Shown one piece after another: positions 61,402 to 64,000 of a stretch of 64,000 nucleotides of DNA. The notes beneath the pieces were generated by a model. That model was not told the origin of the DNA. It searched no databases and was given only the letters and a program-made list of their open reading frames with translations. Numbering within the stretch: the first letter of the stretch is position 1; the number at the start of each line of letters is the position of its first letter. This DNA is from Calditrichia bacterium. GTDB taxonomy: Bacteria; Calditrichota; Calditrichia; RBG-13-44-9; J075. Made by a program: the position numbers and the translations under genes. Location of the stretch: positions 1 to 64,000 of the forward strand of contig JANQQU010000012.1 of assembly GCA_028284905.1 (NCBI GenBank). Reading direction: 5' to 3'.

Positions 61402-62349
61402 ATGTATTTCCTGGGCGTGGATGGAGGGGGAACCAAGACGACGGCCGTCTTAATTGATGCCGCTGGACAATTGGTTCGCCAAATCGACGAGGGACCGGGG
61501 AATGCAGCCGTGCTGGATAGAGGGACGATGGCCCGCTTGATCCACAGCATATTCCGGCAATTACAGGAAAGCCTTTCTCTGGATGAGATCACCTGGGCAA
61601 CATTCGGGTTTGCCGGCGGCGGGCGGCCACAGGAAAAACGCAATCTAAAGGAAATTATCAGTGGCATCGGCCTAAAGAATTTTACCTTAATGAACGATGC
61701 CGAAATTCATTATTATTCCGTTTTCGGGGATGACTGCGGCATTATGTTATCGGCAGGCACCGGATCGATTTGCCTGGTGCGAAACGCTGATGGTAACTTA
61801 CAGCAAATTGGGGGAGTGGGATATTTACTTGGTGATGAAGGCAGCGGTTTTGACATCGGCCGACAGGCAATTAGTCGCTCCGTTCAGGCAGCCTACGATG
61901 GCCTGCCGATTTCCCCGCTCGCACAAAAATTATTATCTTTTTACGGCTTACTGGACCGCCGGGATTTAATTTCCATTATTTATGCTTCCAAGAATCCACA
62001 ACGATTGATTGCCTCCAGCGCCAAATTGGTTAGCGAGCTTGCTGCCAGTGGTGATGAGGAAGCGTTAAAAATTGTCGAGAATGCCGTTGAATCGTTGATG
62101 ATGCACCTGGAAAAAGCAATGGCCTTAACCCGTGCAGAAGATACCTGCCGAATTGCATTTACCGGCGGGTTGTTGAAGGGAGAGAATGTTGTCAGCAATT
62201 TGCTGCAAAAATCTTTAGATGAGCTTGGATGCAATTACCAGCTGGCGCGTCAGGAATTTGCCCCTGCGGTGGCAGCTGCATTTTTTGGCTTTTCTGCCAG
62301 TGGCAATAAAGCACCGGCAGATGTCGTCCAACGTTTAAAAAATATCTGA
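61402..62349 (+). CDS. N-acetylglucosamine/N-acetylmuramic acid kinase (BadF/BadG ATPase family)
   Basis: 315 residues of the ASKHA fold: FLGVDGGGTKTTAVLID (phosphate 1), TWATFGFAGGGRPQEK, LMNDAEIHYYSVF, IMLSAGTGSICLV and GVGYLLGDEGSGFDIG. This is the eukaryotic-type GlcNAc kinase family, which includes the MurNAc kinase MurK of other bacteria. Being directly upstream of murQ favours MurNAc or both sugars as substrate. TTGGAGC precedes the ATG. It starts the plus-strand salvage operon. Confidence 0.88.
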   Translation: MYFLGVDGGGTKTTAVLIDAAGQLVRQIDEGPGNAAVLDRGTMARLIHSIFRQLQESLSLDEITWATFGFAGGGRPQEKRNLKEIISGIGLKNFTLMNDAEIHYYSVFGDDCGIMLSAGTGSICLVRNADGNLQQIGGVGYLLGDEGSGFDIGRQAISRSVQAAYDGLPISPLAQKLLSFYGLLDRRDLISIIYASKNPQRLIASSAKLVSELAASGDEEALKIVENAVESLMMHLEKAMALTRAEDTCRIAFTGGLLKGENVVSNLLQKSLDELGCNYQLARQEFAPAVAAAFFGFSASGNKAPADVVQRLKNI

Positions 62350-62453
62350 ATCAATTTTAAATGGGAGGGGGTTCCGGCTGTTTCTTAGCAATAGCAAACA
62401 GTCTTTTGGCCCGGCGAAAAATCGGTCATTACCGATAAATTCGGAGAGAAAAA

Positions 62454-63371
62454 ATGCCTAATCATGTCTTTGACGAAATTAAAAATTTGGTAACCGAAGC
62501 ACGCAATCCCGCCTCGGAAGATATCGATGCGAAAAGCAGTGAAGAAATTCTTCACATTATGAACCAGGAGGATCAAACGGTGCCGCAGGTTGTCGCCCGG
62601 GAAATCCCCTACATCGCCCGGGCGGTGGATCTACTGGTAGAAACCTTTGCGAACGGTGGCCGCCTTTTTTACGTCGGCGCAGGCACCAGTGGGCGACTCG
62701 GTGTATTGGATGCCGCGGAATGCCCTCCGACCTACGGCACACCACCAACGCTGGTGCAAGGTATTATCGCCGGGGGAGAGAAGGCGCTGGTAGAATCGCA
62801 GGAAGGCAGTGAAGACCGGCGGGATAATGGTGTTAAGGATCTGCTCGCCAGAGGGGTTACCAGCAAAGATGTTGTTTGTGGTATTGCCGCCAGTTTCCGT
62901 ACGCCTTATGTGTTGGCTGCGATTGATAAAGCGCGGGAGATCGGTTGCAAGACGATTTTCGTCACCTGCAATCCCCGGGAGGAAATAAAGCTGGATGTGG
63001 ACATTGCCATCTGCCCGGTCGTCGGTCCGGAAGTCGTGATGGGATCCACTCGCATGAAGGCCGGTACCGCCACCAAATTAGTACTGAATATGCTCACCAC
63101 CGCCTCCATGATCCGATCCGGAAAAGTTTACGGTAATATGATGATCGATCTGATGATGACTTCTAAAAAATTGGAAGAGCGCTCGAAACGAACTGTTATG
63201 ATGGTAACTGGATTGAATTATGAGTCTGCTGTTGCTGTATTGAAGAAGGCAGATGGTCATGTAAAGACGGCCCTGGTGATGGCTCTGGCGGAAGTTTCTG
63301 CGGAAGAGGCCCGCAAACGCTTGAAAGCCAGCAATGGTTTCGTCCGGAAAGCGCTCGCTAAAACGGAATAA
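62454..63371 (+). CDS. murQ: N-acetylmuramic acid 6-phosphate etherase
   Basis: 305 residues that cleave the lactyl ether of MurNAc-6-phosphate to give GlcNAc-6-phosphate and D-lactate. The SIS-domain signature YVGAGTSGRLGVLDAAECPP contains the catalytic glutamate region, followed by IAGGEKALVESQEGSEDR and VVGPEVVMGSTRMKAGTATK. The C-terminal UBA-like helix pair ends in RKRLKASNGFVRKAL-type sequence. GGAGAG precedes the ATG. Normal length, all motifs intact. Confidence 0.97.
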   Translation: MPNHVFDEIKNLVTEARNPASEDIDAKSSEEILHIMNQEDQTVPQVVAREIPYIARAVDLLVETFANGGRLFYVGAGTSGRLGVLDAAECPPTYGTPPTLVQGIIAGGEKALVESQEGSEDRRDNGVKDLLARGVTSKDVVCGIAASFRTPYVLAAIDKAREIGCKTIFVTCNPREEIKLDVDIAICPVVGPEVVMGSTRMKAGTATKLVLNMLTTASMIRSGKVYGNMMIDLMMTSKKLEERSKRTVMMVTGLNYESAVAVLKKADGHVKTALVMALAEVSAEEARKRLKASNGFVRKALAKTE

Positions 63372-63396
63372 AAAGAAATAACCTGACGAGGAATGA

Positions 63397-64000
63397 ATGA
63401 GTGCATCAGATCGTTTTCGGATCTCGAAAGTGGATACCTGGCTGGAACACCTTGAACTGACCCGGCCATATACGATTGCTTACAAAACTGTTACGGCGGT
63501 AGAAAACGTTTTTATCCGGGTAGAAACTGCCGATGGCGCCTGGGGCATTGGCGCTGGTTCGCCGGCAGCTTATGTGACCGGCGAAGACACTGATGCCTGC
63601 TTTGCCGCGCTTTCTGCCAATGCCGAAAGCTTGCTGCTGGGTAAAGATGTCCGCGCATTGCCACAACTGATTCGGGATATGGAAGCAAAAATGCCCGCCA
63701 CGCCCGCTGCCCGCACCGCTATCGATATTGCCCTGCACGATCTGTTGGCGAAACAACTTGGTGTGCCGCTGGTAAAGCTGCTCGGCGAAGCGCATACTGC
63801 ATTGCCAACCTCTATTACCATCGGGATTAAATCCCTGGAAGAAACCCTGGAAGAAGCGGAAGAATATCTTGGCCGCGGATTTAAAATTCTAAAGTTGAAA
63901 ATTGGTAAATCCCTCGAACAAGATATCGAAACGACCCGGAAACTCAACGAAAAAGTACGCGGCCAGATGTTGATTCGGGTAGATGCCAACCAGGGATACT
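63397..64000 (+). CDS. Dipeptide epimerase of the enolase superfamily (L-Ala-D/L-Glu type), cut by the window edge
   Basis: The first 201 residues are present and the frame is open to the last base. Start ATG at 63397 with GACGAGG upstream, 25 bases behind murQ. The N-terminal capping domain (TWLEHLELTRPYTIAYKTV, NVFIRVETADGAWGIG) is typical of dipeptide epimerases. The barrel shows AARTAIDIALHDLLAK, the catalytic KLKIGK lysines and the first metal ligand in RVDANQGY. It converts L-Ala-D-Glu from wall peptides to L-Ala-L-Glu. The third metal ligand and C-terminus lie outside the window. Confidence 0.92.
   Translation, partial: MSASDRFRISKVDTWLEHLELTRPYTIAYKTVTAVENVFIRVETADGAWGIGAGSPAAYVTGEDTDACFAALSANAESLLLGKDVRALPQLIRDMEAKMPATPAARTAIDIALHDLLAKQLGVPLVKLLGEAHTALPTSITIGIKSLEETLEEAEEYLGRGFKILKLKIGKSLEQDIETTRKLNEKVRGQMLIRVDANQGY

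Overview
The window looks like a chromosomal segment of a Gram-negative member of the FCB superphylum, probably an uncultured lineage near Calditrichota, KSB1 or Ignavibacteria rather than a classical Bacteroides. The reasons are several secreted proteins ending in a type IX secretion (T9SS) sorting domain with the FPNPFNP hallmark, a PorV/PorQ-type outer membrane protein, a TonB receptor with an N-terminal carboxypeptidase-regulatory-like domain, and a hybrid two-component sensor of the kind that controls glycan loci. This placement is inference; no rRNA gene is present.

Layout. (1) 193-9078: one giant secreted LamG/CARDB surface protein. (2) 9434-9809: a graveyard spacer with the tail of a TRAP transporter permease abutting another gene fragment. 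(3) 10183-13611: nrfH-nrfA (ammonia-forming nitrite reductase) and an outer membrane barrel protein. (4) 13718-16788: a SIR2-TPR protein with a small methyltransferase, a candidate defence pair. (5) 17101-24653: hybrid sensor/AraC regulator, tRNA-Arg(CCU), acetyltransferase, Ppx/GppA-HD phosphatase and a sugar isomerase-like protein. (6) 25001-43486, all on the minus strand: a carbohydrate locus read as GntR regulator, TonB receptor, T9SS cargo, PorV-like protein, surface propeller protein, sugar ABC importer without its ATPase, a second T9SS protein, a second propeller protein, esterase, ROK kinase and a mannose-6-phosphate-isomerase-like enzyme. (7) 43947-54349: GH38-like glycosidase, third propeller protein, NodB-like deacetylase, surface esterase, a phytanoyl-CoA-dioxygenase-like oxygenase and a sialate O-acetylesterase-like enzyme. 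(8) 54453-64000: a peptidoglycan breakdown and salvage module (amidase-like lipoprotein, serine hydrolase, NamZ/DUF1343, a NagX-like membrane acyltransferase, GlcNAc/MurNAc kinase, MurQ, and a dipeptide epimerase cut by the window edge).

How it fits together (inference): regions 6 and 7 bind, deacylate and cut a complex, acylated, possibly mannose-containing glycan at the cell surface, take oligosaccharides through the TonB receptor and the ABC importer, and phosphorylate and isomerise the sugars inside. Region 8 does the same for wall fragments: MurNAc is released, phosphorylated, turned into GlcNAc-6-phosphate by MurQ, and the L-Ala-Glu dipeptide is epimerised.

The most unexpected non-coding signal is that many spacers carry short degenerate tandem repeats with a period of exactly 7 bases, each spacer with its own word, plus a 220-base tandem duplication whose two copies differ by exactly two heptamers. 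The most interesting possible system among the genes is the SIR2-TPR/methyltransferase pair.
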